A program made the translations under genes and the position numbers. The notes beneath the pieces were generated by a model that ran no database searches, was not told the DNA's origin, and saw nothing but the letters and a program-made list of their open reading frames with translations. 64,000 bases of DNA, from positions 1,116,001-1,180,000 of the forward strand of contig CAWAMD010000005.1 in the NCBI GenBank assembly GCA_963783045.1, given 5' to 3'. Within the stretch, counting starts at the first letter, position 1, and each line of letters starts with the position of its first letter. Shown piece by piece: positions 25,246 to 34,559 of the stretch. The DNA comes from CAWAMD01 sp963783045 (GTDB lineage Bacteria; Actinomycetota; Nitriliruptoria; Nitriliruptorales; Nitriliruptoraceae).

Positions 25246-25599
25246 GTGAGCAGCCACACCGGCCCCGGACACCGCGGCCACCAGCACCTGCCCACCGGGG
25301 ACCCGCGCGCCACACCAGCGCTGCAGAACGCGGTCACGAGCCTGCAAGCGACACCCGACGATGCGTCGGCGCGCCGTCACGCACGCAAGGTCGCCACCGC
25401 CTACCGGCTCGACGAGAACCCGCGCACCCGGGCGATCGCCCGCGGACTCCTGTTCGTGCTACGGCTCCAGGACGAAGGCGATCACGAGCAGGCCAGCGAC
25501 ATCCTCTACAACGAGCTGGAGCGCTCATTCCCGGGCCACGGCGATCTCGGACCGGGCTGGGAGGCCGCGACCCGGGCGCTGCCGCGCAACCGCCGCTGA
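25246..25599 (+). CDS. Hypothetical protein, 117 aa
   Basis: No family recognised. The first 30 residues are Gly/His/Pro-rich (TGPGHRGHQHLPTGDPRA) and look disordered; the rest is helical and charged (ALQNAVTSLQATPDDASARR, ARGLLFVLRLQDEGDHEQAS). GTG at 25246 is chosen because AAGGAGG lies 6 nt upstream; the ATG at 25240 touches that site. It follows the LLM gene by 38 bp and converges on the PaaK-like ligase. Confidence 0.6.
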   Translation: MSSHTGPGHRGHQHLPTGDPRATPALQNAVTSLQATPDDASARRHARKVATAYRLDENPRTRAIARGLLFVLRLQDEGDHEQASDILYNELERSFPGHGDLGPGWEAATRALPRNRR

Positions 25600-25609
25600 C
25601 GGCTGACCG

Positions 25610-26968
25610 TCACGACGCTGCGTCGTCCTCCCAGAGCCGCCTGAAGTAGTCGGTCTTGAGCGAGGTCCGCGACACCGAACCCTCCGGGATGAACCCCACA
25701 TCGGCCTTGAAGTTGAGCTGCGACTTCAACCGGTCGACGATCTGCCGGGCGAGCTGCGGCTGATCGGCTTCCTCCACGTCCCCTGACACCTCGACCTCCA
25801 CCCGCAGGGGCGGGGTGACGATCGGCCCGGGCTTCTCCAGGACGACCTGGATGTGCCCTGTCGTCTGCGGCACGAACGACGCCACCACGTCACGGATCGC
25901 GGACGGGAAGACGTTGATCCCCCGCACGATCACCATGTCGTCGGTTCGACCGAGCGTCACGACGCGCGGCGCGGTCCGCCCGGAGGGCACGGCGCTCATC
26001 CGCACCTGAACGTGGTCGTGGCTGCGGAACCGGACCATCGGCGTCGCCTCGCGCTCGACCGCCGTGTAGACGACCTCACCCACCGCGCCATCCTCGAACG
26101 GCATCGGCTCCTCGGTGTCCGGGTCGATGAGCTCCAGGAACACCTCTTCCTGGGCACAGAAGTGCATCCCGTCCTCGTCGTCGGACTCCGACCACATCGC
26201 GCCGGCGAACTCGCCGATACCCATCAGGTCGCGGATCTCGCATCCCCAGGCGTCCTGGATCTGCTTGCGGACCGCGGGGATCTGTCCACCGGGCTCGCCC
26301 CCCACCATCATCCGACGGATGTGCAGGTCGCGCGCCGAGATACCGAGCAGGCTCTCGACCAGCTCTGCCAGGTACACGGCGAAGCTTGGTGTCATGCCGA
26401 TCATGGTGGCACCGAGGTCCCGGATGAGCTCGAGCGTGCGCTGCGTCCCGGCGGTGGCGCCGATCGGAATGACCGACGCGCCGATCGACTCGGCGGCCGT
26501 CAGGGCCGGGATGCCCCCGACGAACATCGACAGGTTGCCGAGCAGCGCGTAGACGTTGTGGGCGCGCATCCCCATCGTGTAGAAGGTCCGGCCCATGATC
26601 CGGTCCCAGGTCTGGACGTTGTTGGCCGTGAGCGCGAAGAAGGTCGGGCGGCCCGTCGTGCCGGACGAGGCGTGGATTTGTACGACCTCGTCGGGGTCGA
26701 CGCAGAGGTGAGCACCGAAGGGCGGGGCCTCCTCCTGGCTCTGCCGCTCGGCTTCCTTGTCGAAGAACGGCAGCCGCGTCATGTCGTCAGGGACGCGAAT
26801 GTCGTTGGGCCGGACACCCGCCTCGTCGAAGCGACGGCGGTAGAAGTCGGACGTTGCGTAGACCCGCGCGATCTGCTGCTGTGCCTTCTCGAAGGTCCCG
26901 GACCGGATCTCCTCCCACGGAGTCGTCTCGAGCTCCCGGTCGAAGTAGGTGCCGTCGGCTGTGCTCAT
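25610..26968 (-). CDS. Phenylacetate-CoA-ligase-like adenylating enzyme (candidate 3-oxoacid ligase)
   Basis: A 452-residue PaaK-type ligase. It has the P-loop VQIHASSGTTGRPTFFALT, IPIGATAGTQRTLELIRDLG, GGEPGGQIPAVRKQIQDAW, GIGEFAGAMWSE, a hinge region VTLGRTDDMVIVRGINVFPS and a C-terminal ACT-like module with SQLNFKADVGFIPEGSVSRT. It is the last gene of the ketone-carboxylase operon. In acetophenone degraders the carboxylase makes benzoylacetate, which a dedicated ligase converts to its CoA ester; this gene occupies that place, so a 3-oxocarboxylate is the inferred substrate. ATG at 26968 with GGAG upstream. Confidence 0.82.
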   Translation of the reverse strand: MSTADGTYFDRELETTPWEEIRSGTFEKAQQQIARVYATSDFYRRRFDEAGVRPNDIRVPDDMTRLPFFDKEAERQSQEEAPPFGAHLCVDPDEVVQIHASSGTTGRPTFFALTANNVQTWDRIMGRTFYTMGMRAHNVYALLGNLSMFVGGIPALTAAESIGASVIPIGATAGTQRTLELIRDLGATMIGMTPSFAVYLAELVESLLGISARDLHIRRMMVGGEPGGQIPAVRKQIQDAWGCEIRDLMGIGEFAGAMWSESDDEDGMHFCAQEEVFLELIDPDTEEPMPFEDGAVGEVVYTAVEREATPMVRFRSHDHVQVRMSAVPSGRTAPRVVTLGRTDDMVIVRGINVFPSAIRDVVASFVPQTTGHIQVVLEKPGPIVTPPLRVEVEVSGDVEEADQPQLARQIVDRLKSQLNFKADVGFIPEGSVSRTSLKTDYFRRLWEDDAAS

Positions 26969-27006
26969 CGCCTGTGCTCCTCGACTCGAAGCGGCTCGCC
27001 GGTCGA

Positions 27007-27489
27007 TCAGACGCCGTACGTGACCGGGATCTCGCTGAACAGGTCCTGCCAGTGCTGAAGCTGCTTGACCTGCTTCAACAGCTGCGAGCGGCTGCCCTGG
27101 ATGTTCAGCTCCGTCGAGGTCAGCGACTTCATCGCGTTGACCTGCTTCGTGTTGATCTTCTTCATGTACTCGTAGGTCGCGGTGGTGATGTACGCCGCGT
27201 CCTCCAGCGCCGGCATGTCGGTGAAGTCGGCCGGCGACTCGTGGCTCTCGAACCCCGCGTCCACGAGCACCCCCTGCTGCCACACGAACCAGCCCAACCG
27301 ATCCGTCCCGTCGGGACAGTCCAGCACGATGTAGCAGTGCTTCTCGTTCAGCTTGCGGCCGATACGCCGCATCTTCTCATCGGCGTTCGTGACCTCGACG
27401 ACCTCGTCGATCCACTCCTGGCTGAAGTAGTCGATCGCGTTCTCATCGCGTTGCTGCGTCTTGCGCTTCGTGCTGGTGTCGAAAGCCAT
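27007..27489 (-). CDS. SCP2-like small protein in carboxylase operon
   Basis: A 160-residue protein resembling sterol-carrier-protein-2 domains: EWIDEVVEVTNADEKMRRIG, CYIVLDCPDGTDRLGWFVW, DAAYITTATYEYMKKINTKQ, SRSQLLKQVKQLQHWQDLF. SCP2 folds bind hydrophobic ligands in a tunnel, so it may hold the ketone substrate or product, or act as an extra subunit of the carboxylase. It lies 33 bp downstream of the HyuB-like subunit. No obvious counterpart of the large fifth acetophenone-carboxylase subunit is present. Confidence 0.65.
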   Translation of the reverse strand: MAFDTSTKRKTQQRDENAIDYFSQEWIDEVVEVTNADEKMRRIGRKLNEKHCYIVLDCPDGTDRLGWFVWQQGVLVDAGFESHESPADFTDMPALEDAAYITTATYEYMKKINTKQVNAMKSLTSTELNIQGSRSQLLKQVKQLQHWQDLFSEIPVTYGV

Positions 27490-27522
27490 TGCTGCTCCGT
27501 CCTCTCGGGTCGTGACGAGGGG

Positions 27523-29682
27523 TCACCGCGGACGAGCCCCGCCGGGCTCGTGGCGCTGGACGATGCCGGTGCCGGGTTGCCGACGCCCCTCACGGACGTC
27601 CTCGTCCAGGTAGTGCTCGGTGTCCGGCTCGTGCGAGAACATCATCCGCCCCGGCGATCCGTGCGGCCAGAACCCGAAGTACTTGAGCACGCGCGTCGGG
27701 GGCTTGCGCTTGCGCCAACCACCGATCCAGTCCTCGTAGGGCGTGGCACGAGAGATGCGGTGCTCACGCTCCTCCTTGCGGAGCAGCTCGGTGGCCTCCA
27801 GGTCCGCGACGAGGTTGTCCTCGCGGTAGACGACCTTGTAGATGTCCCGGGCCGTGCGGTGGCTGATCGCCTGATCGCGCAAGTCACGCATCACGAGCTC
27901 GGGATCACGCTCGAGGACGTCCCCGTAGCCCGGCCCGCTGGGCGCGAAAGCGAGCCAGCAGTCACCGTTGGCGAGCTCCGTCTCGCCGGAGTTGCTGTGG
28001 ACGAACTCCCAGTCGCCCTCGAGCCGCTCGACCGTCTCGAAGACGTTCGTCGGCACGCGTCCCTCGTCGATCAGGTCATCGATGTTCGTGTCGCGGACCA
28101 GCGCGCCGGCGACGGGCCGTCCCGGGTAGCCACCGAAGAGTCCGGGTGCCATCGGGCGGCCCGAGAAGCCACCCATGACGACGGCCCAGATCATCGGCGT
28201 CCCCCACACGCGATACAGGGCACTCATGGACCGTCCGCCGCGGAACTTCCCGAATCCAGCAGCGTCCTTCCAGAACTTCGAGCGGTAGATCGCGTAGACG
28301 GGGTAGTTCTGTTCGACCTGCTCGGTGTCCAGGAACTCGCCGATCGCGCACCAGATGAACCCTGCGGTGTCCTGCCCATCAGAGTCCCAGCGTGCACCCT
28401 GGCCGATGCCGTTGGGCTGACCCTGGTCCCAGGCTCCGAACTCGACACCTTCGCTGTTGAGTCCCGCGAAGGCGGTCGTCGAGGAGGTTCCGGGCCACGG
28501 GGCGATCACGTTGTCGTGCTCGGGTGACCCGAACTTCATCTTCTCGAAGCACTCGTGCACGAGGGTGATGACCTGGCCCTGGGTGGCCACCCCGAGGGAC
28601 GTCGCGTCCTCCTCGTCGGCGTCGAAGAACGAGTCCTTCTGGAACTCGAAGGAGAAGGGCTCGTAGTAGCCCGTGGTCGCCGGGAGCTCGTAGAAGAGGA
28701 ACTGGTACATGTAGCAGGCGTGCATGGCGATCATCATGTGCGGGTACATGTTGAAGTTCCCCTCGATGATCCGGGGGGACCCATAGAACCGCAGCGTGGC
28801 CTCCTCGCCACGCTTCTCGACCTCCACCATGCACTGGATCAGCCCGTACTTGTCGGCGCCACCGTTGTCCATGAACCCGGTCGACCGGTAGATCCCGTCG
28901 TTCAAGGTCGCCAGCTTCGACCGGGCCGCGTCGATGCCCTCGTCGATCATGCGCCGCATCGACCCGATCACGAACTCGAGTCCCTTCTTGTCGATCACCT
29001 CGTGGAGACGGCGCTCGAGGATGGCGTTCGCGGCCACGCGCGCCTTGATGTCGAGCGTCTGCATGCGCGGGTCACGCACGCGGTTCTCCATCATCTCCAT
29101 GAGATCGGCTTTCAGGACGTAGTTCTCGCCGATCCGGATGGGCGACAGGATGAGGCCCTCGTCGTAGCGGGACTCCGCCGACGGAGGGTTGCCGCCCGGC
29201 TCCTTGGCCCCCGTCTCGGTCTCGTGGGACGCGGCAGCCACCCAGGCAATGAGCTCGCCGTCACGGAAGACCGGGGAGTACAGGATCTGGTCGCTGTTGT
29301 GGATACCGCCGTAGAGGGCGTCGTTCACGTAGAACATGTCGCCCTCGCGGATCCCCACGGACTCCTCGTCGTAGAAGTGGCGCATGGTCCACTTGATCCC
29401 GATCGAGGCGTTGATCAGGTGCAGCTGGGTGCCCATGATCCCGATCGCGAGGTCACCCAGCCGGGTGTAGATGCCGACCGCGGCGTCGCCCGCCTCGATC
29501 ATGGGGGACACCCCCATCCGCTGGAACGTCTGGTAGGCCTCCCAGCAGACCAGCTCCAGCTTGTTGCGGTAGATCTCGAAATCCCCACGCTCGAGGTCCT
29601 CGAGAGCGGCCTGCTCACGTTCCGTCGCTGGTTCCGGTCGCCACCGCTTCAGAAGCTCCCAGTCCCTGTCCCTCGACGACAT
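27523..29682 (-). CDS. Ketone carboxylase, hydantoinase-B-like subunit (acetone/acetophenone carboxylase type)
   Basis: A 719-residue HyuB-family protein, the subunit type believed to carry the enolate carboxylation site in acetone and acetophenone carboxylases. Seen: IGIMGTQLHLINASIGIKW, FYVNDALYGGIHNSDQILY (a metal/ligand-binding region in the family), AAASHETETGAKEPGG, MDNGGADKYGLIQC, KFRGGRSMSALYRVWG and FAPSGPGYGDVLERDPE. The last ~70 residues (IYKVVYREDNLVADLEATE... to KYFGFWPHGSPG) match the scar gene at 34560. The frame is intact. ATG at 29682; the gene follows the larger HyuA-like subunit by 31 bp. Confidence 0.88.
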   Translation of the reverse strand: MSSRDRDWELLKRWRPEPATEREQAALEDLERGDFEIYRNKLELVCWEAYQTFQRMGVSPMIEAGDAAVGIYTRLGDLAIGIMGTQLHLINASIGIKWTMRHFYDEESVGIREGDMFYVNDALYGGIHNSDQILYSPVFRDGELIAWVAAASHETETGAKEPGGNPPSAESRYDEGLILSPIRIGENYVLKADLMEMMENRVRDPRMQTLDIKARVAANAILERRLHEVIDKKGLEFVIGSMRRMIDEGIDAARSKLATLNDGIYRSTGFMDNGGADKYGLIQCMVEVEKRGEEATLRFYGSPRIIEGNFNMYPHMMIAMHACYMYQFLFYELPATTGYYEPFSFEFQKDSFFDADEEDATSLGVATQGQVITLVHECFEKMKFGSPEHDNVIAPWPGTSSTTAFAGLNSEGVEFGAWDQGQPNGIGQGARWDSDGQDTAGFIWCAIGEFLDTEQVEQNYPVYAIYRSKFWKDAAGFGKFRGGRSMSALYRVWGTPMIWAVVMGGFSGRPMAPGLFGGYPGRPVAGALVRDTNIDDLIDEGRVPTNVFETVERLEGDWEFVHSNSGETELANGDCWLAFAPSGPGYGDVLERDPELVMRDLRDQAISHRTARDIYKVVYREDNLVADLEATELLRKEEREHRISRATPYEDWIGGWRKRKPPTRVLKYFGFWPHGSPGRMMFSHEPDTEHYLDEDVREGRRQPGTGIVQRHEPGGARPR

Positions 29683-29713
29683 CGTTCGGCTCCTTCTCGC
29701 TCGCTTGTGGCGA

Positions 29714-31921
29714 CTACGCCGTGCGGGTCATGACGCCGTTCCCTCGCTCGTCGACGCCCAGCTGCCAGTCGGGATTGACGAGGATCGTCGTGTCGGGTGC
29801 CTCGACGACCGCCGGTCCGGCCACCCGGTTGCCCGGCTTGAGCAGGGAGAGGTCGTACACGGTGGCCTCCAGCCATCCGCGCTCCGGCCCCCAGAAGGTG
29901 GGACGGCCGCCCTTGTGTGCCTCGCTCGGGTCTGGTCCGACCGTTTCGAAGCGGGCCAGGGGAACCTTGGTGGTGGGGATGGTCGACCACAGGATGAAGG
30001 AATTGATCTCGACGCCGCCCTTCAGGTACGTCGCCGCTTTCGAGTAGATCCGGGTGTACTCGCGCTCGAAGGCTTCGTACACCGCGCGGCAGTCGTCCTC
30101 GTCGTCCAGGAAGATCCGCGGTGACCGGATGCGTGTCTGGTGCGGCTGCAGCCCGAAACGCATCTCCAGCTCCAGCTGCCACTCGAGGTGCTCGGCGCCG
30201 AGGTCCTGCGCGTCCCGTAGCGCCTCCGTCTGCAGCTCCTGCACGATGCGGTTGAAGTCGTCGAGGTCCCACAGCCACGCCTCGTCGGACGAGGAGTACA
30301 GCATGAGCTGCGCGGACTTCTCGTAGGTCCGCATGTAGTCGGTGTTCGCGATGCCGAAGGCCGAGAACACGGAAGCGAAGGGGAACGTGTAGATCTCCGG
30401 CGTCTCCACGTGCATGGCGTACCCGCAGGCGTGGGTGGGACCGGCACCGCCGAAGGCGAACAGGCGGAACTCGCGGGGGTCGAAGCCCTTGAGGTTCGTC
30501 TCCTTGTAGATCTCGTTGCCCATGTTCGCGTCGACGATGCGCCGCACGTCGAAGGCAGCCTCCTCGACCGATACGCCGAGAGGGTCGGCGACATTGCGCG
30601 CGACGGCTTCACGGGCCGACTCCGCGTTCAGCGGCATCTGACCGCCGAGGAAGTACTCGGGATTGACGTACCCCAGGACGACGTCCGCGTCGGTGACCGT
30701 CGCATCCTCTCCTCCGAGGTCGAAGCACGCAGGGCCGGGGTTCGAGCCGGCCGACTCCGGCCCGATCTGGATGACATCGAGCAGGTCGTTGTACCGGGCG
30801 ATGGAGCCGCCACCGGCCCCGATGGAGCGCGTCTCGATCATCGAGATGGCGACCCGGAAGCGGTCGATCATCGGGATGTGCGGGTAGAAGTGGCGACCAC
30901 CCCGCGCCTCGCCCTCCCCGACGCCCACCACGGTCGAGATGTCGAAGGAGGTCCCGCCCATGTCGGTCATGATCGCGTTGGGGAAGCCGTACTCCGACGA
31001 GAGGTGCGCCCCGCCGATGACCGCGCCGACGGGACCTGCGTTGTAGGTCTGCACGGCCATGGTGCGTTCCAGTGGATTGACGCCCCCCGCGCTGTTGGCT
31101 ACGAACAGCGAGTGCTGGTAGCCACGCTCACGCAGGGACGCTGCGAGATCGGTGAGCTCCTCGGCGAAGGTCCGGTGGAGGTAGGCCGAGAGGATGGCGG
31201 TCATGCTCCGCTGGTATTCGTTGCGTCGCGGTGCGACCTCGTTCGACAGCAGCACCGGCTGGGCCCCCAGGAAGATGTCCGGGAACTCCTCGCGGATGAT
31301 GTCGCGCACGACCTCCTCGTGCTTGGGGTTCATGTGCGACCAGTTCAGGGCGACGATGAAGCCTTGGGCCCCTTGGTCCACCAGCCTCCGGAGCTGCGCT
31401 CGGACCTCGTCCTCGTTGATGGGGATGACGATGTCGCCGTCGGCAGCGACCCGCTCGCGCACACCCACCACCATCCCCCGCGAGATCAGCGGGACGGGCC
31501 GCTTCCCACGCGCGACGAGGCGCTTCATCTCCATTGGGAGACCGTCGTGCCACTGCGCGCCACGCCCGATGAAGATGGTGTCCTCGAAGCCCGCCGTCGT
31601 GATGAGACCGAGCTTGGGACCCTTGCGCTCGATGAGGGCGTTCATGGCCAGGGTCGTGGCATACCGGACGAGGTCGGTCTCGGCGAGCAACTCGTCGGGA
31701 TCGACGCCGAGCTCGCCGGCGGCTTCGGCGATTGCGGCGTTGAACCCCGCCGTGAGCCGGTAGCGGGTCGTGGGCTGCTTGCCCCAGGCGCGGCGATCGC
31801 CATAGGTGACGAAGCAGTCGGTGAAGGTGCCGCCGATGTCCACGTTGATGGTGTTCGCGATCTCGCTGACGCCCTTGCGGACGCCGCCGGCTGCCTGTGC
31901 CGCACCCTGCTGATCGCTCAT
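29714..31921 (-). CDS. Ketone carboxylase, large hydantoinase-A-like subunit
   Basis: A 735-residue HyuA-family ATPase subunit. The nucleotide-binding motif NVDIGGTFTDCFVTYGDRRA opens the protein, MTDMGGTSFDISTVVG is the second phosphate motif, and RSIGAGGGSIARYND, SNPGPACFDLGGEDATVTDADVV and FAFGGAGPTHACGYA are family signatures. In acetone/acetophenone carboxylases HyuA-type subunits activate bicarbonate and/or the enol by ATP-dependent phosphorylation. The last bases overlap no neighbour, but the start overlaps the zinc subunit stop by 4 nt (ATGA). It is the longer of the two HyuA-like subunits here. Confidence 0.88.
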   Translation of the reverse strand: MSDQQGAAQAAGGVRKGVSEIANTINVDIGGTFTDCFVTYGDRRAWGKQPTTRYRLTAGFNAAIAEAAGELGVDPDELLAETDLVRYATTLAMNALIERKGPKLGLITTAGFEDTIFIGRGAQWHDGLPMEMKRLVARGKRPVPLISRGMVVGVRERVAADGDIVIPINEDEVRAQLRRLVDQGAQGFIVALNWSHMNPKHEEVVRDIIREEFPDIFLGAQPVLLSNEVAPRRNEYQRSMTAILSAYLHRTFAEELTDLAASLRERGYQHSLFVANSAGGVNPLERTMAVQTYNAGPVGAVIGGAHLSSEYGFPNAIMTDMGGTSFDISTVVGVGEGEARGGRHFYPHIPMIDRFRVAISMIETRSIGAGGGSIARYNDLLDVIQIGPESAGSNPGPACFDLGGEDATVTDADVVLGYVNPEYFLGGQMPLNAESAREAVARNVADPLGVSVEEAAFDVRRIVDANMGNEIYKETNLKGFDPREFRLFAFGGAGPTHACGYAMHVETPEIYTFPFASVFSAFGIANTDYMRTYEKSAQLMLYSSSDEAWLWDLDDFNRIVQELQTEALRDAQDLGAEHLEWQLELEMRFGLQPHQTRIRSPRIFLDDEDDCRAVYEAFEREYTRIYSKAATYLKGGVEINSFILWSTIPTTKVPLARFETVGPDPSEAHKGGRPTFWGPERGWLEATVYDLSLLKPGNRVAGPAVVEAPDTTILVNPDWQLGVDERGNGVMTRTA

Positions 31922-32292
31922 GCGGACTGCTCCTCGCTGACGGTCTCCGGGCCACCGGCGGCGGCCTTCGCCTTGAGTGCGTCGATGTCCAGCTGGATGT
32001 CGTAGGTCGGCTGGTACCCCTCGGGCAGGAGCTCGTTCTCGACCATGGTTCCGCAGCCGGGGCAGTAGAACTCCACGAAGAGCCCGTATCCCTCGGTCAC
32101 GCCGAGGTGGAACTCGGCCCGGTCGGGCGGGAAGACCGGCGGCAGGATCTCATCGGCGTCGCGCTCGTAGACGAGACAGCCCTTCTTGTAGTTGTCCCGC
32201 GCGCCGATCAGCTCCTGCCCGCAGACGTGACAGAGCCACATCTCGCTGTCGGTATCGATGTCCAGGTACTCAGTGATCCGGACCTTGGGCAC
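31918..32292 (-). CDS. Ketone carboxylase, small zinc-binding subunit
   Basis: A 124-residue protein with two CxxC knuckles, WLCHVCGQELIG and FYCPGCGTMVENE, plus the acidic start MPKVRITEYLDIDTDSEM. Small metal-binding subunits of this type accompany acetone carboxylase (gamma) and acetophenone carboxylase (~15 kDa). It sits 3 bp from the shorter HyuA-like gene and overlaps the longer one by 4 nt, so subunits are made together. The C-terminal ALKAKAAAGGPETVSEEQSA tail looks disordered. Confidence 0.85.
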   Translation of the reverse strand: MPKVRITEYLDIDTDSEMWLCHVCGQELIGARDNYKKGCLVYERDADEILPPVFPPDRAEFHLGVTEGYGLFVEFYCPGCGTMVENELLPEGYQPTYDIQLDIDALKAKAAAGGPETVSEEQSA

Positions 32293-32295
32293 GGC

Positions 32296-34212
32296 TCAAC
32301 CTCCGAACTCGATGATCCCGCTGTGATAGCCGTCCACGGTGAGCGTCGCGCCTGCGGGCACCAGCGTCGTGGTGTCCTTCGCCTCGACGACCGCCGGCCC
32401 GTCGACGCGCATGCCCGGCCGCAGCAAGGAGCGATCGAAGATGTCCGCCTCAGCGTCACCGTCATCGCGAGTGAGGTGGATCGGCCGCGCACCCGTTCGT
32501 GCCGGATCCGGACTCGGGTCCCCGTCAGGCCCAGGGCGGAGGTCCGGGCGGGGTACCTCGACGCTGGCACGGAGCCGCAGCCACTGGGGGGACAGCTCGA
32601 GCGCCTTCGAAAGCCCCGACTCCCAGTTCGTCGGCGTGGCGTCGATGGCGACGAGCCCGTCGTCCGTCTCTGCTTCCAGTCGATAGGCGATGCGTTCGGG
32701 CGCGAGGCCCTCGCCGCTCATGTCGAGCTCGGCGCGAGCACGCAGGGTGTCGAGCTCGTCGCGGAGCTCGGAGGCGCTCTGGCCGAGCTGCAGGTCGTAG
32801 AGGTGCGCCACGTCCATGCCGGACACGCCGAAGGCCGAGAACACGGCGGCATCGGCGAATGAGTAGACGCGTGCGAGGCCGAGCGTCCGGGCCACGTCGG
32901 CGCCGAAGAGTCCACCGGCTCCACCGAAGGCGAGAAGGGCCGTCTGCTCGGGTGCAGCCCCGACCTGGGCCAGCGCCCGCTTCAGGTGGTCGACGATCGT
33001 CGCCACACAGGCCCGATGGACACGGCGTGCCATCTCCTCCGCAGGGGCGTCACCCAATGTGGTCAAAGCGTCCCGCGCCCGCCCCGGATCGAGCCGCCGA
33101 CGCCCACCGAGATAGTTGTCGGGATCGAGGGTGCCGAGGACCAGGTGGGCGTCCGTCGGCGTCGGCGAGGTGCCACCGAGGCCGTAGCAGGCCGGTCCGG
33201 GCGCGGATCCCATCGACTCGGGCCCGACCAGGAGCCCCTCCTCGCCCGTGGAGATGACCGAGCTGCCGCCGCAGCCGAAGGTGCCGACCTCGACAAGGGG
33301 CGTCCACACCGGGATGCCTTCGATATGGGGATCGAGATCGAAGGGGACGCGGTCGCTGCGGACGTAGCTGTAGTCGGTGGACGTGCCACCCATGTCCATG
33401 GTCAGCGCGGCGGGAAGCTCGTAACGCTCCACCATCGTGGCGGCGCCGTACACGCCGCCGGCCGGACCGCAGTTGTACTGCTCGATGGCGCGGGTCTTCG
33501 CGACGCGTGCCACGCCGCCGGAGCCGTGGACGATCAGCAGCGGCCGCGGATACCCGCGCGACCGCACATCCTCGTCAGCCTTGTACAGCGTCCGGACGAG
33601 CTCCGGATGCAGATAGGCGTTGACGACGGCGGTGTTGGTTCTCCGAGCATCGTTCGGGCGCCGGGTCACCTCCGAGGCGGGCAGACAGGAGACCGCACCG
33701 AGATAGTGCCGGGGATAGGCACGCTCGTAGCGGGTCTTGACCTCCCGCTCCGCGGCCGCGTCCGCGTCGGACCCGGTCAGGCTGACGACGAGCACCCGCG
33801 CCCCGGCCTGCAGCAGGGAGCGCAGCTGATTGCGCGCCACGTCCTCGCCCTCGTCCACGTCGTACTCGACGACCAGGTCGCGATCGAGCAGATGGCCGTA
33901 GAGCAGCTCGCCGTCCCCGTAGAGATCGTCACGGTGCCCCGCAGACACGAGAAGACCGATACGTGGGCCTTTGTGCTCAATCATCGCATTCGTCGCGATG
34001 GTGGAGGCGAAGCGCAGGATGTCGGTGTCGAAGAGCATGGCCTGGAGGTCGGCGTAGCCGAGCTCGGTGGCGCCCGCCTCCAGGCAGTCGATGAAGCACT
34101 CGGTGAAGTCGTGGGGTGTCGTCTCGACCTTCACCCGAGCAGTTCGCCCGTCTCGGGTGAAATAGCCGTCCGTGAACGTCCCGCCGGTGTCAACGCTCGC
34201 GATCACACCCAT
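32296..34212 (-). CDS. Ketone carboxylase, shorter hydantoinase-A-like subunit (first gene of operon)
   Basis: A 638-residue HyuA-family subunit: ASVDTGGTFTDGYFTRDGRT, TNAMIEHKGPRIGLLVSAGH, LTMDMGGTSTDYSYVRSDRV, FGCGGSSVISTGEEGLLVGP, PACYGLGGTSPTPTDAHLVLG and LAFGGAGGLFGADVARTLG. Two different HyuA-like subunits plus a small zinc subunit and one HyuB-like subunit, in this order, is the gene order I recall for acetophenone carboxylase (apc1-apc4) of Aromatoleum; acetone carboxylase has only one HyuA. It starts the operon at 34212, with operator site g about 95 bp upstream. Confidence 0.85.
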   Translation of the reverse strand: MGVIASVDTGGTFTDGYFTRDGRTARVKVETTPHDFTECFIDCLEAGATELGYADLQAMLFDTDILRFASTIATNAMIEHKGPRIGLLVSAGHRDDLYGDGELLYGHLLDRDLVVEYDVDEGEDVARNQLRSLLQAGARVLVVSLTGSDADAAAEREVKTRYERAYPRHYLGAVSCLPASEVTRRPNDARRTNTAVVNAYLHPELVRTLYKADEDVRSRGYPRPLLIVHGSGGVARVAKTRAIEQYNCGPAGGVYGAATMVERYELPAALTMDMGGTSTDYSYVRSDRVPFDLDPHIEGIPVWTPLVEVGTFGCGGSSVISTGEEGLLVGPESMGSAPGPACYGLGGTSPTPTDAHLVLGTLDPDNYLGGRRRLDPGRARDALTTLGDAPAEEMARRVHRACVATIVDHLKRALAQVGAAPEQTALLAFGGAGGLFGADVARTLGLARVYSFADAAVFSAFGVSGMDVAHLYDLQLGQSASELRDELDTLRARAELDMSGEGLAPERIAYRLEAETDDGLVAIDATPTNWESGLSKALELSPQWLRLRASVEVPRPDLRPGPDGDPSPDPARTGARPIHLTRDDGDAEADIFDRSLLRPGMRVDGPAVVEAKDTTTLVPAGATLTVDGYHSGIIEFGG

Positions 34213-34305
34213 TGACGCTTCCCTCCCATCACCCTCACGACGCCACGAGGACGTTCCGGCCGGCGATATCGAGGCTCCCGATCGATGATCACCAGCGATA
34301 AATTC

Positions 34306-34326
34306 ATATCTAACGTATACCGTAAG
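34306..34326. promoter_or_regulatory. Putative MerR-regulon operator, site g (carboxylase operon)
   Basis: ATCTAACGTATACCGTAAG fits TAACG-N5-CGTAA well. It is one of two sites in the 347-bp gap 34213-34559 between the carboxylase operon and the divergent scar gene; apart from these sites I see no gene or repeat in that gap. Confidence 0.55.
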
Positions 34327-34462
34327 GGATGCAATTGGTAGTGCATCGGTGAGCAGGTGTCAAGGCCTCTCGCCAGGGCCGACCGCCTCGTTGACCACGG
34401 AAATGAACAACCTCTTGACGGGCCGTTCACCGGCTCCATATGGTGAGACGAGTCTCGGACCT

Positions 34463-34480
34463 CACGTCTAACGTTGGATG
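34463..34480. promoter_or_regulatory. Putative MerR-regulon operator, site h (scar gene)
   Basis: CACGTCTAACGTTGGATGTC contains TAACG-N5-TGTCT and lies 80 bp before the scar gene at 34560, which suggests the deleted second carboxylase operon was under the same control. Confidence 0.5.
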
Positions 34481-34559
34481 TCTGCTTTTCCGACTTGGGC
34501 GGAGACGAGCACGCGGTGCTCCGGCGCGGGAGAGGCGCCAGGAAGAGGGGAGCCAGCAG

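Noticed and set aside
27523..34212. Hydantoinase or 5-oxoprolinase operon
   Set aside because: Those have one HyuA and one HyuB. The two HyuA types, the CxxC small subunit and the PaaK-like ligase fit a ketone carboxylase better.
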